Shown here piece after piece: positions 13,343 to 20,594 of a stretch of DNA of 20,779 nt. Within the stretch, counting starts at the first letter, position 1, and each line of letters opens with the position of its first letter. A program made the translations under genes and the position numbers. Source of the DNA: Pectinatus sp. GTDB taxonomy: Bacteria; Bacillota; Negativicutes; Selenomonadales; Selenomonadaceae. The notes under the pieces are model-generated. The model saw nothing but the letters and a program-made list of their open reading frames with translations. It did no database searches and was not told the origin of the DNA. The stretch is taken from NCBI GenBank assembly GCA_020025075.1, contig JAHHSR010000023.1:1-20779 (forward strand), in the 5' to 3' direction.

Positions 13343-14809
13343 ATGTCTGAACAAATTAGAGTGCGCTTTGCACCAAGCCCTACGGGTCCTTTCCACATTG
13401 GCGGTGCGCGCAGCGCTCTTTTTAACTGGCTTTTTGCAAGAAAGTATCCCGATGGGAAATTTGTCCTGCGCATTGAAGATACCGACCAAGCGCGCTCCTC
13501 ACGCGAATCGGAAGAAAATATTAAAAAAGCTTTGAAATGGCTCGGCATTACTTGGGATGAAGGAATTGATGTCGGCGGCGAATATGGCCCCTATCGCCAG
13601 ATGGAACGCCTTGATATCTACAAAAAGTACGCGCAAAAGCTCGTCGATGAGGGAAAGGCTTATTACTGCTATTGCACCGAAGATGAGATTAACGCCGAAC
13701 GCGAAGCGCTGAAAAAACAAAACAAGATGCCTTTGTATCAGGGCCATTGCCGCAACTTGACGCCTGAACAAATAGAAGCATACAAAAAAGAAGGCAGAAA
13801 ACCGACAATTCGCTTCCGTACGCCGGAAAACCAGACTGTTGAGTTCAACGATATGATTCGCGGCCATATGAGTTTTGACTCCAATGGCATTGGTGATTTC
13901 GTCATCGTCAAGGCTGATGGCGTTCCAGTTTATAATTTTGCTGTCGTCATTGATGATGCTTTGATGAAGATAACGCATGTCATCCGCGCTGAGGAACATC
14001 TCTCCAACACCCCTCGTCAGGCCGTCTTATACCAGGCACTAGGCTTTGAAATGCCAACTTTTGCTCACATCTCCTTAATTTTAGGCGAAGACCATACAAA
14101 GATGAGTAAACGCCATGGAGCAACTTCCGTCGAACAGTATAAAAAATTGGGCTACTTGCCGGAAGCGCTTGTCAATTTCCTCGCCCTTTTGGGTTGGGCG
14201 CCGCAAGATGAAAAGGAAATCTTTTCCTTAGATGAGCTCATCGAAGCATTCTCGATGGACCATGTAGCTAAAAATCCTGCTGTCTTTGACATTAATAAAC
14301 TCAATTGGCTCAATGCTCAGTATATGAAAAAACTCAGCTCCGAAGAAATCACGATGATGGCCATTCCTCATCTGGTAGAAAAAAATTACCTTGTCAAGGC
14401 CATTCCACAAGATGAGATGAAAAAGCTCGTAAAATTCACGAGCGTTATCCGTGACCACTTGAGCTATGGTGCTCAATATTTGGATTATGCCGACCTGTTT
14501 TTCAATGACGATGTAAAAATTGAAAATACAGAAGCAGAAAATATTATGCACGATGAAACGGTTGAACCCGTCATCACGGCATTTAAGGAAAAACTTGCTC
14601 ATATCGAGACATTTGATGCTGAGCACATCCATCCCATTTTCAAGGAAATCATCAAAGGCTTAAAAGTCGGTGGAAAAAAGGTTTATATGCCATTGCGCAT
14701 TGCCATCACCGGCCAGATGCACGGCCCAGATTTGGCTGGACTCATCGAAGTCATCGGGCATGACCGCGTCATCAAACGCATCGAAAAAATCATGGCTTCA
14801 CTGCAGTAA
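13343..14809 (+). CDS. gltX: Glutamyl-tRNA synthetase
   Basis: 488 residues; class I enzyme that charges tRNA-Glu. Motifs are the HIGH-type FHIGG (17-21), VLRIEDTDQAR (41-51), a likely zinc site (C109, C111, H135, C136 region) and KMSKR (253-257), followed by the helical anticodon-binding domain. Whether it also mischarges tRNA-Gln, for later amidation by GatCAB, cannot be decided here; a tRNA-Gln gene is in this window but no glnS. In Bacillus the order is gltX-cysE-cysS; cysE is missing here. Confidence 0.96.
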   Translation: MSEQIRVRFAPSPTGPFHIGGARSALFNWLFARKYPDGKFVLRIEDTDQARSSRESEENIKKALKWLGITWDEGIDVGGEYGPYRQMERLDIYKKYAQKLVDEGKAYYCYCTEDEINAEREALKKQNKMPLYQGHCRNLTPEQIEAYKKEGRKPTIRFRTPENQTVEFNDMIRGHMSFDSNGIGDFVIVKADGVPVYNFAVVIDDALMKITHVIRAEEHLSNTPRQAVLYQALGFEMPTFAHISLILGEDHTKMSKRHGATSVEQYKKLGYLPEALVNFLALLGWAPQDEKEIFSLDELIEAFSMDHVAKNPAVFDINKLNWLNAQYMKKLSSEEITMMAIPHLVEKNYLVKAIPQDEMKKLVKFTSVIRDHLSYGAQYLDYADLFFNDDVKIENTEAENIMHDETVEPVITAFKEKLAHIETFDAEHIHPIFKEIIKGLKVGGKKVYMPLRIAITGQMHGPDLAGLIEVIGHDRVIKRIEKIMASLQ

Positions 14810-14813
14810 CCCT

Positions 14814-14846
14814 ATGGCTGCGGCTCGATTTATCGGCCGCAGCCAT
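14814..14846 (+). terminator. Strong hairpin with weak T tract between gltX and cysS
   Basis: A perfect 11-bp stem ATGGCTGCGGC (14814-14824) / GCCGCAGCCAT (14836-14846) is extended inside by CGA/TCG. Only TTT follows, so it may attenuate transcription, mark an RNA processing site or protect the gltX 3' end rather than fully terminate. Confidence 0.5.
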
Positions 14847-14876
14847 TTCATAAATAAGAAAGGAGCGCTACTCACG

Positions 14877-14936
14877 ATGCCCTTTGACCTTTGCAAGGCT
14901 AAAGGACGCTTTGTCGGTGAAAGGATTATCTGGTAG
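14877..14936 (+). CDS. 19-codon leader peptide upstream of cysS
   Basis: A short ORF encodes MPFDLCKAKGRFVGERIIW. It has the best ribosome site of the region (AAAGGAG, 14859-14865, 11 bases upstream) and ends 9 bases before the cysS ATG. The cysS gene itself has only AAAGGA (14920-14925) 20 bases from its ATG, inside this ORF. A leader peptide or translational coupling role is inferred. It contains one cysteine codon. Confidence 0.45.
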   Translation: MPFDLCKAKGRFVGERIIW

Positions 14937-14945
14937 CAATATAGC

Positions 14946-16388
14946 ATGATTAAAGTATTTAATACCATGACCAAGACCAAAGAGCCCTTTGTTCCTTTGG
15001 TGCCGGGTAAAGTAAGCATTTATGTCTGCGGCATCACCCCCTATAATGACCCGCATATCGGCAATGCCCGCCCCGTCGTTACCTGGGATGTCATTCGTCG
15101 CTTTTTCCAAAAACTTGGCTACGGTGTCACTTATATCCAAAATTTTACCGATGTTGATGATAAAATCATCAGGGCTGCCAACGAACGCCATTCGACCTGG
15201 AAAGAAATCTCACAAAAGTACATTGACGGCTATTTTGAAGTTATGGATAAGCTCAATGTAAAGCGCGCCGATATCTATCCGCGCGTTTCTGAGACCATTC
15301 CCGAAATCATCTCTATGATTGATAAGCTAGTCAAAGACGGCTATGCCTATGCTTTAGACGGCGACGTCTATTTCAGCGTAGAAAAATTTTCTGGCTACGG
15401 CAAGCTAAGCGGTCGTGCCTTAGAAGACATGCAGGCGGGCGCGCGCGTCGAAGTAAACGACGCCAAGCATCACCCAATGGACTTTGCTCTCTGGAAAGGC
15501 GCTAAACCCGGTGAGCCCTTTTGGGAAAGCCCGTGGGGTAAGGGTCGCCCCGGCTGGCACATAGAATGTTCTGCCATGTCCTTAAAATATCTGGGCAAGA
15601 CTTTTGATTTTCACGGCGGTGGCAGCGACCTCATTTTCCCACACCATGAAAATGAAATTGCTCAATCGCAAGCTTATTGCCATGATGAAAATTCCTTTGC
15701 CCACTACTGGCTTCACAATGGCTTCATAACCATCAACAAGGAAAAGATGAGCAAATCTTTAAATAACTTCTTCACCGTCAAGGATATTCTCGCTCAATAT
15801 CCGGCTGAAGCCTTGCGCTATTTCCTCATCTCTACCCATTACCGCAGCCCGCTCGATTTCAGCGATGAACGCCTCAAAGAAGCCCAGGCTAGTCTCTTGC
15901 GCCTCAAAAATGCTAAAATTGCTCTTGAAGATATCCTCAAAGATGCCACCGAGCAGGAAGAAGCGCTCAGTCAGAAGCTGCTTGCAGAAGCTAAGGAACA
16001 AAAAGATGCCTTTATGGCCGCAATGTCTGACGATTTCAATACCTCCTTGGCACTTTCTCATCTTTTCGATTTGGCCAAAAAAATAAATATCCTCCACCAA
16101 TCGCTGCGCGAAAAGAAATTATCCGGCAATGCCCTTGCTTTGCGCGAAGTTCTTGCCATTTACAATGATTTGGCGTATATCCTCGGCATTTTACAATCGG
16201 AAGAGAAAAAAACCTTTGACAATGCTCTTATCGATAATCTCATGGGCATTATCATTGATTTACGCCAAAGTGCACGCCAAAGCAAAGATTGGACGACAGC
16301 CGATATGATTCGCGATCGCCTGAAAAAGATAGGCATCAGCATTGAGGACAGTCCAACAGGGGCTAAATGGAAAAAAGATGAACTTTAA
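14946..16388 (+). CDS. cysS: Cysteinyl-tRNA synthetase
   Basis: 480 residues; class I enzyme that charges tRNA-Cys. The HIGH-type motif is HIGN (37-40) and KMSKS lies at 267-271. The zinc that selects cysteine is held by C28 (YVCGITPY), C208 (WHIECSAMS) and H233/H234 (FPHHENE). All key segments are present and the length is normal. The start codon sits 9 bases after the leader ORF. The 3' end overlaps the start of mrnC, a conserved neighbour whose product matures 23S rRNA. Confidence 0.96.
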   Translation: MIKVFNTMTKTKEPFVPLVPGKVSIYVCGITPYNDPHIGNARPVVTWDVIRRFFQKLGYGVTYIQNFTDVDDKIIRAANERHSTWKEISQKYIDGYFEVMDKLNVKRADIYPRVSETIPEIISMIDKLVKDGYAYALDGDVYFSVEKFSGYGKLSGRALEDMQAGARVEVNDAKHHPMDFALWKGAKPGEPFWESPWGKGRPGWHIECSAMSLKYLGKTFDFHGGGSDLIFPHHENEIAQSQAYCHDENSFAHYWLHNGFITINKEKMSKSLNNFFTVKDILAQYPAEALRYFLISTHYRSPLDFSDERLKEAQASLLRLKNAKIALEDILKDATEQEEALSQKLLAEAKEQKDAFMAAMSDDFNTSLALSHLFDLAKKINILHQSLREKKLSGNALALREVLAIYNDLAYILGILQSEEKKTFDNALIDNLMGIIIDLRQSARQSKDWTTADMIRDRLKKIGISIEDSPTGAKWKKDEL

Positions 16389-16854
16389 GCAATACCAATA
16401 CCTGCGTCGCAACGTATTAAAAAAAGATACCAGCGGACAGCTTCTTGAACGCTATGACAAAGTAGAAGCTGAAAAAATTTCGCCTTTAGTCTTAGCCCTT
16501 TTAGGTGATGCCTGCTTTCATCAGTATATCAGGCTGCGCCTTTTAAGCTTTGAACAAAATCATGTGCGTCTTTTAAACGATTTGAGCGCCAAATTTGTTT
16601 CGGCTGTGGGACAGTCTAGTGCCTATCATGCGATAAAGGACGATTTTACTGAAGAAGAAGCCGATGTATTCCGACGCGGCTTTCACGCTAAATCCCATGC
16701 GCCGCGCGCTGCCAGTGTCAAGCAATATCACGAAAGCACTGGTTTCGAGGCTCTCCTTGGCTACCTTTATCTCAAGGGTTGCCACGAGCGCTTGGAAGAG
16801 CTTTCCGAAAGGGCATTTTTATCTATTGCCTCTTCTTTAGCCGAAAAAAATTAA
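16378..16854 (+). CDS. mrnC: Mini-ribonuclease III
   Basis: 158 residues from the ATG at 16378, which overlaps the cysS stop by 11 bases. An in-frame TTG at 16342 would add 12 residues but has no better ribosome site. The catalytic RNase III domain shows SPLVLALLGDACFHQYIRLRL (the acidic signature segment) and STGFEALLGYLYLKG, and there is no double-stranded RNA-binding domain, as typical for MrnC. It processes the ends of 23S rRNA precursor. It is the last gene of the run and is followed by a strong terminator; the Bacillus neighbour rlmB is absent. Confidence 0.92.
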   Translation: MNFKQYQYLRRNVLKKDTSGQLLERYDKVEAEKISPLVLALLGDACFHQYIRLRLLSFEQNHVRLLNDLSAKFVSAVGQSSAYHAIKDDFTEEEADVFRRGFHAKSHAPRAASVKQYHESTGFEALLGYLYLKGCHERLEELSERAFLSIASSLAEKN

Positions 16855-16857
16855 TCT

Positions 16858-16886
16858 AAGGTCCGCCATTTAGGCGGACCTTTTTT
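16858..16886 (+). terminator. Intrinsic terminator after mrnC
   Basis: A perfect 10-bp stem AAGGTCCGCC / GGCGGACCTT with the loop ATTTA, running into T6. Confidence 0.94.
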
Positions 16887-16887
16887 C

Positions 16888-16916
16888 TTGCCAGATAAAA
16901 ATAAAAATGCTACTAT
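16888..16916 (+). promoter_or_regulatory. Promoter for folT
   Basis: TTGCCA (16888-16893), a 17-base spacer and TACTAT (16911-16916), giving a start near 16923, just upstream of the riboswitch. Confidence 0.5.
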
Positions 16917-16936
16917 ATAGCTAAATTTCTTATATT

Positions 16937-17036
16937 GGGCAGAGTAGGCGCCGTGCGTCAAGTGCCACCTGAACGGGGAGTTGTCGGGTGGACGAAAACC
17001 ATTGGTTACGATACGGCCGCTGCATCCCGCTGCTGC
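16937..17036 (+). ncRNA. Tetrahydrofolate (THF) riboswitch
   Basis: The leader carries the class's conserved blocks in order: GAGTAG (16942-16947), GCGTCAAGTGCC (16955-16966), TGAACGGGGAGTTG (16970-16983), GGACGAAAA (16990-16998) and the distal GGCCGCTGCATCC. P1 can form between GGCAG (16938-16942) and CTGCT (17030-17034). The hairpin CACGAG/CTTGTG follows. The downstream gene is a folate-transporter S component, the classic target. The aptamer strand CCACCT (16965-16970) is also complementary to the AGGTG of the ribosome site, a possible route to translational control (inference). Confidence 0.88.
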
Positions 17037-17079
17037 ACGAGTGCATCTCTTGTGGCAAACATCTTGGAGGTGTATTTTT

Positions 17080-17613
17080 TTGTCTAAATTTTCAACCCAC
17101 TTTACCGTTGTTTCCGGCTTTTTTTTATCACTTACTATCTTGCTCTCACATATTTTTTCGCTGCAATTCGTCTTTATGCACATCAGTTTTTCCTTTATCC
17201 CAATTGCACTTTATGCTGCCATTTACGGACCTTTGAAAGGCGGCATCTTAGCAGGCCTAGCGAGCATGCTCGGCTGCCTTTTCTTCAATCCTTCTCTTTT
17301 TTTCCCCGGTTTTGACCTTAGCAATTTTTTGGCCGGCTTTATCTACGGCTTTTTTTTGCATAAAAAGCCGCTCTCACTTTGGCGTGTATGCCTGCCTTTT
17401 ATTTTCGTCAATCTCATTGTCAATCTAGGCTTTAATACGCTCTGGCTTGCCATGCTCTACGGAAAAGCATTTTGGCTTCTCTTTTCAGCGCGCGTTTTTA
17501 AAGAATTTTTATCCATGCCCATCAACATTTTCATTTTTTACACTATTTACCGCTCTTTAGCTACTTTTTTGAGCAAGCATTTTCAAATGACTTACTTGCT
17601 AAAAAATAATTAA
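17080..17613 (+). CDS. folT: ECF transporter S component for folate
   Basis: 177 residues from the TTG at 17080, with GGAGG (17066-17070) 9 bases upstream. A start further up would run through the riboswitch and is rejected. About five to six hydrophobic segments fill the protein. The pattern IPIALYAAIYGPLKGGILAGLASMLG, FFPGFDLSNFLAGFIYG and the late RVFKEFLSMPINIFIFY fits the FolT family of energy-coupling-factor substrate-binding membrane proteins. It would bind folate outside the cell and work with a shared EcfAA'T module encoded elsewhere. The THF riboswitch confirms the substrate assignment. Confidence 0.85.
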   Translation: MSKFSTHFTVVSGFFLSLTILLSHIFSLQFVFMHISFSFIPIALYAAIYGPLKGGILAGLASMLGCLFFNPSLFFPGFDLSNFLAGFIYGFFLHKKPLSLWRVCLPFIFVNLIVNLGFNTLWLAMLYGKAFWLLFSARVFKEFLSMPINIFIFYTIYRSLATFLSKHFQMTYLLKNN

Positions 17614-17663
17614 CATACTTTTCAATATAGAAAAATTTTATTCTAAAATTCGCAAAAATGAGT

Positions 17664-17669
17664 TATAAT
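17664..17669 (+). promoter_or_regulatory. Possible -10 for the usp operon
   Basis: TATAAT with no good -35 (TTCTAA at 17 bases). If used, the transcript starts near 17676 and the leader is about 128 bases. Confidence 0.35.
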
Positions 17670-17690
17670 TATAAATGATAAGAGTAATAG

Positions 17691-17790
17691 ATTGTCTTTG
17701 TGATGGCTCTTAATTATATGCTATCACCACTTGCCAATATCATGAGCTTTAGCAAGAGCAGATGTTCCACAATGAATAATCGCCATTAGA
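17691..17790 (+). promoter_or_regulatory. Candidate structured leader of usp
   Basis: ATTGT (17691-17695) and ACAAT (17769-17773) can close a three-way junction. It would hold the hairpin GTGATGGC (17700-17707) / GCTATCAC (17720-17727) and CTTGC (17730-17734) / GCAAG (17752-17756). Alternative pairs are GCTCTT (17706-17711) with AAGAGC (17754-17759), and GATGGC with GCCATT close to the ribosome site. It matches no class I know; a random fold is possible. Confidence 0.35.
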
Positions 17791-17803
17791 AAGGGGAATT
17801 ACG

Positions 17804-18184
17804 ATGGAAGGCATTAAAAAAATTGTTGTCGCAGTCGACGGCTCCGTTTATGGTTGCAAGGCCGTTGACAAAGCCATTGCTTTAGCCAGCAAATGCGGCG
17901 CACATCTCGATTTTATCTATGTACACAGCCATGTCAATAAAAATATTCCTAGCAATTTAATTTTTGATGCAATCTGGCAAAAGCTGCCTTCAAATGTCAC
18001 GGCTGAAAAACATATTAAAGAGGGCTCCGTACATGAATCTGTAATCAACCTCGCCCATCAAGAAAATGCTGACCTCATTGTCATGGGCAGCAGGGGTCTT
18101 GGCTTATTTAAAGGAGCGCTCATCGGTAGCAAGAGCCAAAAAGTTATTGAGCATTCCGATATCCCTGTCATGGTCATTAAATAA
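17804..18184 (+). CDS. Universal stress protein, UspA family
   Basis: 126 residues, a single Usp domain. It starts with IKKIVVAVDGSVYG and ends with the ATP-binding signature VMGSRGLGLFKGALIGSKSQ followed by SDIPVMVIK, so it belongs to the nucleotide-binding class. The N-terminal aspartate of AVDGS is also typical. The exact role in stress survival is unknown. AAAGGGG lies 7 bases before the ATG. It heads an operon with the gamma-carbonic anhydrase-like gene (14 bases apart) and ndk. Confidence 0.93.
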   Translation: MEGIKKIVVAVDGSVYGCKAVDKAIALASKCGAHLDFIYVHSHVNKNIPSNLIFDAIWQKLPSNVTAEKHIKEGSVHESVINLAHQENADLIVMGSRGLGLFKGALIGSKSQKVIEHSDIPVMVIK

Positions 18185-18198
18185 AAGGAGGGAGTGAT

Positions 18199-18723
18199 AT
18201 GCCAATTTTTTCTTATCGCGGCAAGGAACCCAAGATAGGCAAAAATGTCTTTATCGCTCCATCTGCAACAATCATCGGCGATGTTACTATCGACGATGAT
18301 TGTAGCATTTGGCATAATTGTGTCATTCGCGGTGACTTAAATGCTGTGAGAATTGGAAAATGTACTAATATTCAGGATAACTGCACAATTCATACTATGG
18401 TTGGTGTTGCCACAGAGATTGGTTCTTATGTGACTATCGGGCATAACTGCGTCATCCATTGTAATCAAATCGGTGATAACTGCATCATCGGTATGGGAAC
18501 AATCGTCATGGGGCTTTGCTCAATCGGCACCAATTCCGTCATTGGTGCGGGAACTATCGTACCGCATAATGTCAAGTTACCCGATAAGTCTCTCATATTC
18601 GGCTCGCCATGCCGGATAAAAAGAGCACTGCATCACGATGAAATAGAGGCAATCCACCAGGCGGCCATACGTTATCAAAAATTAGCCGTTTCTTATCAAA
18701 ATAATGTTGTGGAGATGAAATGA
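18199..18723 (+). CDS. Gamma-carbonic anhydrase-like protein (left-handed beta-helix)
   Basis: 174 residues built from hexapeptide repeats (I-G-x-x-x-x style, about 12-125), ending in a C-terminal helix (HDEIEAIHQAAIRYQKLAVSY). The three zinc-ligand histidines of the gamma-CA family are in place: H65 (CTIHTMVG), H82 and H87 (IGHNCVIHC). Members form trimers that bind metal between subunits. YrdA/CaiE/PaaY relatives share the fold, so actual carbonic anhydrase activity is unproven. A strong GGAGGGAG site precedes the ATG. Confidence 0.9.
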   Translation: MPIFSYRGKEPKIGKNVFIAPSATIIGDVTIDDDCSIWHNCVIRGDLNAVRIGKCTNIQDNCTIHTMVGVATEIGSYVTIGHNCVIHCNQIGDNCIIGMGTIVMGLCSIGTNSVIGAGTIVPHNVKLPDKSLIFGSPCRIKRALHHDEIEAIHQAAIRYQKLAVSYQNNVVEMK

Positions 18724-18724
18724 T

Positions 18725-19141
18725 TTGGAAAAGACCTTAGTATTAATTAAACCAGACGCAGTCAAAAAAAATCACATTGGCGACATCATTCGCATCTATG
18801 AAAAAAATGGCCTTAAAATCATGGCCATGAAACTGATGAAAATGGATGAAAAGATAGCCGCTCTTCACTATGCAGAACACATTAATAAGCCATTTTATCC
18901 TGAATTAGTCGAATTCATGACCAGCTCACCGCTCGTCGCCATGGTCCTAGGCGGCGAAGGTGCAATAAAAAAGGTACGCGATTTGCACGGTGCTACTGAC
19001 CCGCAAAAAGCGGCAGAAGGAACCATTCGCCGTCTTTACGCTAAAGACAAGAGCGAAAATGCCGTTCACGCTTCTGATAGCCCAGAAAGCGCAGCACGCG
19101 AAATTCATATTTTCTTTTCTGAAGTAGAAATTTTTGCTTGA
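18725..19141 (+). CDS. ndk: Nucleoside diphosphate kinase
   Basis: 138 residues. It balances nucleoside triphosphate pools by passing the gamma-phosphate through a phosphohistidine. The signature NAVHASDSPESA with active H115 is present, as are KTLVLIKPDAVKK and the GATDP segment. It starts with TTG, one base after the upstream stop, with GGAG (18711-18714) 10 bases away, so translation is probably coupled. A nested hairpin terminator follows. Confidence 0.95.
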   Translation: MEKTLVLIKPDAVKKNHIGDIIRIYEKNGLKIMAMKLMKMDEKIAALHYAEHINKPFYPELVEFMTSSPLVAMVLGGEGAIKKVRDLHGATDPQKAAEGTIRRLYAKDKSENAVHASDSPESAAREIHIFFSEVEIFA

Positions 19142-19154
19142 TGGCATTATAATA

Positions 19155-19204
19155 ATATTGGCAAGAGAGGCGGCCTATAAAAAGGCCGCCTTTTTTGCCA
19201 ATAT
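19155..19204 (+). terminator. Nested hairpin terminator after ndk
   Basis: The inner stem AGGCGGCC (19168-19175) / GGCCGCCT (19184-19191) runs into T6. An outer perfect 10-bp stem ATATTGGCAA (19155-19164) / TTGCCAATAT (19195-19204) encloses it. A TATAAT sits just upstream (19148-19153). Confidence 0.85.
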
Positions 19205-19209
19205 AAGAG

Positions 19210-19249
19210 AAGGGAGCAGCTGCATAAAGAATGCAGCTAATAAATCATG
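19210..19249 (+). promoter_or_regulatory. Hairpin-bridged ribosome binding site of the PduO-type gene
   Basis: AAGGGAG (19210-19216) lies 30 bases from the ATG at 19247. A perfect 8-bp hairpin AGCTGCAT (19218-19225) / ATGCAGCT (19231-19238) with a 5-base loop lies between, leaving about 9 bases when folded. Confidence 0.7.
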
Positions 19250-19747
19250 TCAATTACAACCAAAACTGGCGACCACGGTATGACAAGCCTTTATACCGGC
19301 GAACGCATCGCCAAAAATTCGCTGCGCGTCGATGCCTATGGCACCATAGATGAGCTAAATTCCGCTTTGGCTTTGGCGAGAGCAACAAGTGGCAAAGAAA
19401 GCATCAAAGAAACTACTTTAAAGCTACAAAAACTCAACATGGCTCTCATGGCTGATTTAGCTAGCCTCAATGCGTCAAACCGCATCGCAAATGAAGAAAT
19501 ATCCCAAGTGGAGACAATTATTAATCAACTCGAAGAAAAATTGCCGCCGCTTACGCAATTTATTACCCCCGGAAAAACCTTGCCGGGCAGCTTCTTTGAC
19601 CTAGCGCGCACAACAGCTCGGCGTGCTGAGCGCAATATTTTAACGCTTGCCAGTGAAGAAAAAATTAACGATAATATTCGCATCTACATAAATCGCCTTT
19701 CCGATTTATGCTTTTTGCTCATGCGTGCTGAGGAAGAACTAAAATGA
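19247..19747 (+). CDS. Cob(I)alamin adenosyltransferase, PduO type
   Basis: 166 residues forming the five-helix PduO-type fold. It adenosylates cob(I)alamin with ATP to give coenzyme B12. The ATP site TTKTGDHGMTSLYTG (4-18), the RTTARRAER segment (121-129) and the NRLSDLCF motif (149-156) are all present. It could supply B12 for methylmalonyl-CoA mutase or other B12 enzymes not in this window. No cobalamin riboswitch is visible. Its only clear upstream signals are the ndk terminator and the hairpin-bridged ribosome site, so it may rely on read-through. Its stop overlaps the next start (ATGA). Confidence 0.92.
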   Translation: MSITTKTGDHGMTSLYTGERIAKNSLRVDAYGTIDELNSALALARATSGKESIKETTLKLQKLNMALMADLASLNASNRIANEEISQVETIINQLEEKLPPLTQFITPGKTLPGSFFDLARTTARRAERNILTLASEEKINDNIRIYINRLSDLCFLLMRAEEELK

Positions 19748-20364
19748 AACAAAAATTCTTAAAATATGGCGTTGCCAGCATTGCTCTCATTACGGTCTTT
19801 GGACTTGGCTTCATGACGGGCTGCAGCAACCATCGCAATGATTATGAACACCATGCCGATGCAGAAAGCGCAATTGCCAAATTACCCGCTTCTTTGAGCA
19901 TACCGCATACCGTGCCTGCCACGGGGACAATTGAAGTTGCCTTCAGCCCAAATGGTGGCGCTGAGCAGGCCGTTGTTAAGGCTATCAACGAGGCTCATAA
20001 ATCAATAATGGTACAGGCTTATAGCTTTACCAATAAAGAAATCGCCCGCGCTCTCTTGCTCGCCAAAAAACGTGGCGTCGAAGTGCGCGTCATCTTGGAT
20101 AAGAGCCAAAAAACGGCTAAATATTCTTCCTATAAGTTTTTCCGGGATGAAAAAATACCTGTAAAAATAGATTATGGTTTTGAGATTGCCCATAATAAAA
20201 TCATGATTATTGACAATGAAACGGTAATCACAGGTTCTTTCAACTTTACCAATGCTGCCCAGAGGAAAAATGCTGAAAATCTGCTAATTATTCGCGGTGA
20301 CCAAAAATTAGCTAATCTTTACATTGAAAATTGGCAGTGGCGTTGGAATGCCTGCCAGTTTTAA
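19744..20364 (+). CDS. Phospholipase D-family lipoprotein, Nuc-like endonuclease
   Basis: 206 residues. An N-terminal lipoprotein signal (hydrophobic 8-24, FMTGC with C27) would anchor it outside the membrane. One HKD motif is present: H150, K152 and D157 in AHNKIMIIDNE, followed by GSFNFTNAA (164-172). With a single motif and this length it resembles the Nuc/BfiI-like group, which forms the active site from two subunits. The substrate could be DNA, for nucleotide scavenging or defence, or a phosphodiester lipid; this is not decided. Translation is coupled to the upstream gene by an ATGA overlap. A terminator follows. Confidence 0.88.
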   Translation: MKQKFLKYGVASIALITVFGLGFMTGCSNHRNDYEHHADAESAIAKLPASLSIPHTVPATGTIEVAFSPNGGAEQAVVKAINEAHKSIMVQAYSFTNKEIARALLLAKKRGVEVRVILDKSQKTAKYSSYKFFRDEKIPVKIDYGFEIAHNKIMIIDNETVITGSFNFTNAAQRKNAENLLIIRGDQKLANLYIENWQWRWNACQF

Positions 20365-20398
20365 GGCACTAGCCACACCTTTTAGGTGCAGAAATAAA

Positions 20399-20439
20399 AC
20401 GGGTCTGGCGCATTTATGCAGCCGGACCCGTTGCTTTTT
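20399..20439 (+). terminator. Intrinsic terminator after the PLD-family gene
   Basis: ACGGGTCTGGC (20399-20409) pairs with GCCGGACCCGT (20421-20431) through 11 pairs including one T-G, followed shortly by T5. Confidence 0.88.
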
Positions 20440-20475
20440 GTCTTATAATAAAATAACTGCTTACTTTTTTACAAC

Positions 20476-20504
20476 AAAAAATCCTGTAGCAAAAGCTACA
20501 GGAT
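20476..20504 (-). terminator. Intrinsic terminator of the rRNA/tRNA operon
   Basis: On the minus strand ATCCTGTAGC (20504-20495) pairs with GCTACAGGAT (20490-20481) around TTTT, followed by a T6 tract (20481-20476). Confidence 0.88.
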
Positions 20505-20514
20505 AAATATGCAA

Positions 20515-20590
20515 TGGTGGCTCACCCGAGATTCGAACTCGGGACACCCTGATTAAAAGTCAGGTGCTCTGCCAACTGAGCTAGTGAACC
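20515..20590 (-). tRNA. tRNA-Lys (TTT)
   Basis: 76 bases with encoded CCA (20517-20515). The acceptor GGTTCAC pairs with GTGAGCC, the anticodon loop reads CTTTTAA with anticodon TTT, and the T loop is TTCGAAT. It is the last gene before the operon terminator. Confidence 0.97.
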
Positions 20591-20594
20591 ATCT

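Noticed and set aside
14880..14892. CCCTTTGACCTTT as a CtsR operator half near cysS
   Set aside because: A single TTTGACC on its own, inside the 19-codon ORF, with no second repeat at the right distance.
16981..17079. N-terminal extension of folT from an upstream start
   Set aside because: The frame would translate through the THF riboswitch; the TTG at 17080 has a proper ribosome site and gives the family's usual length.
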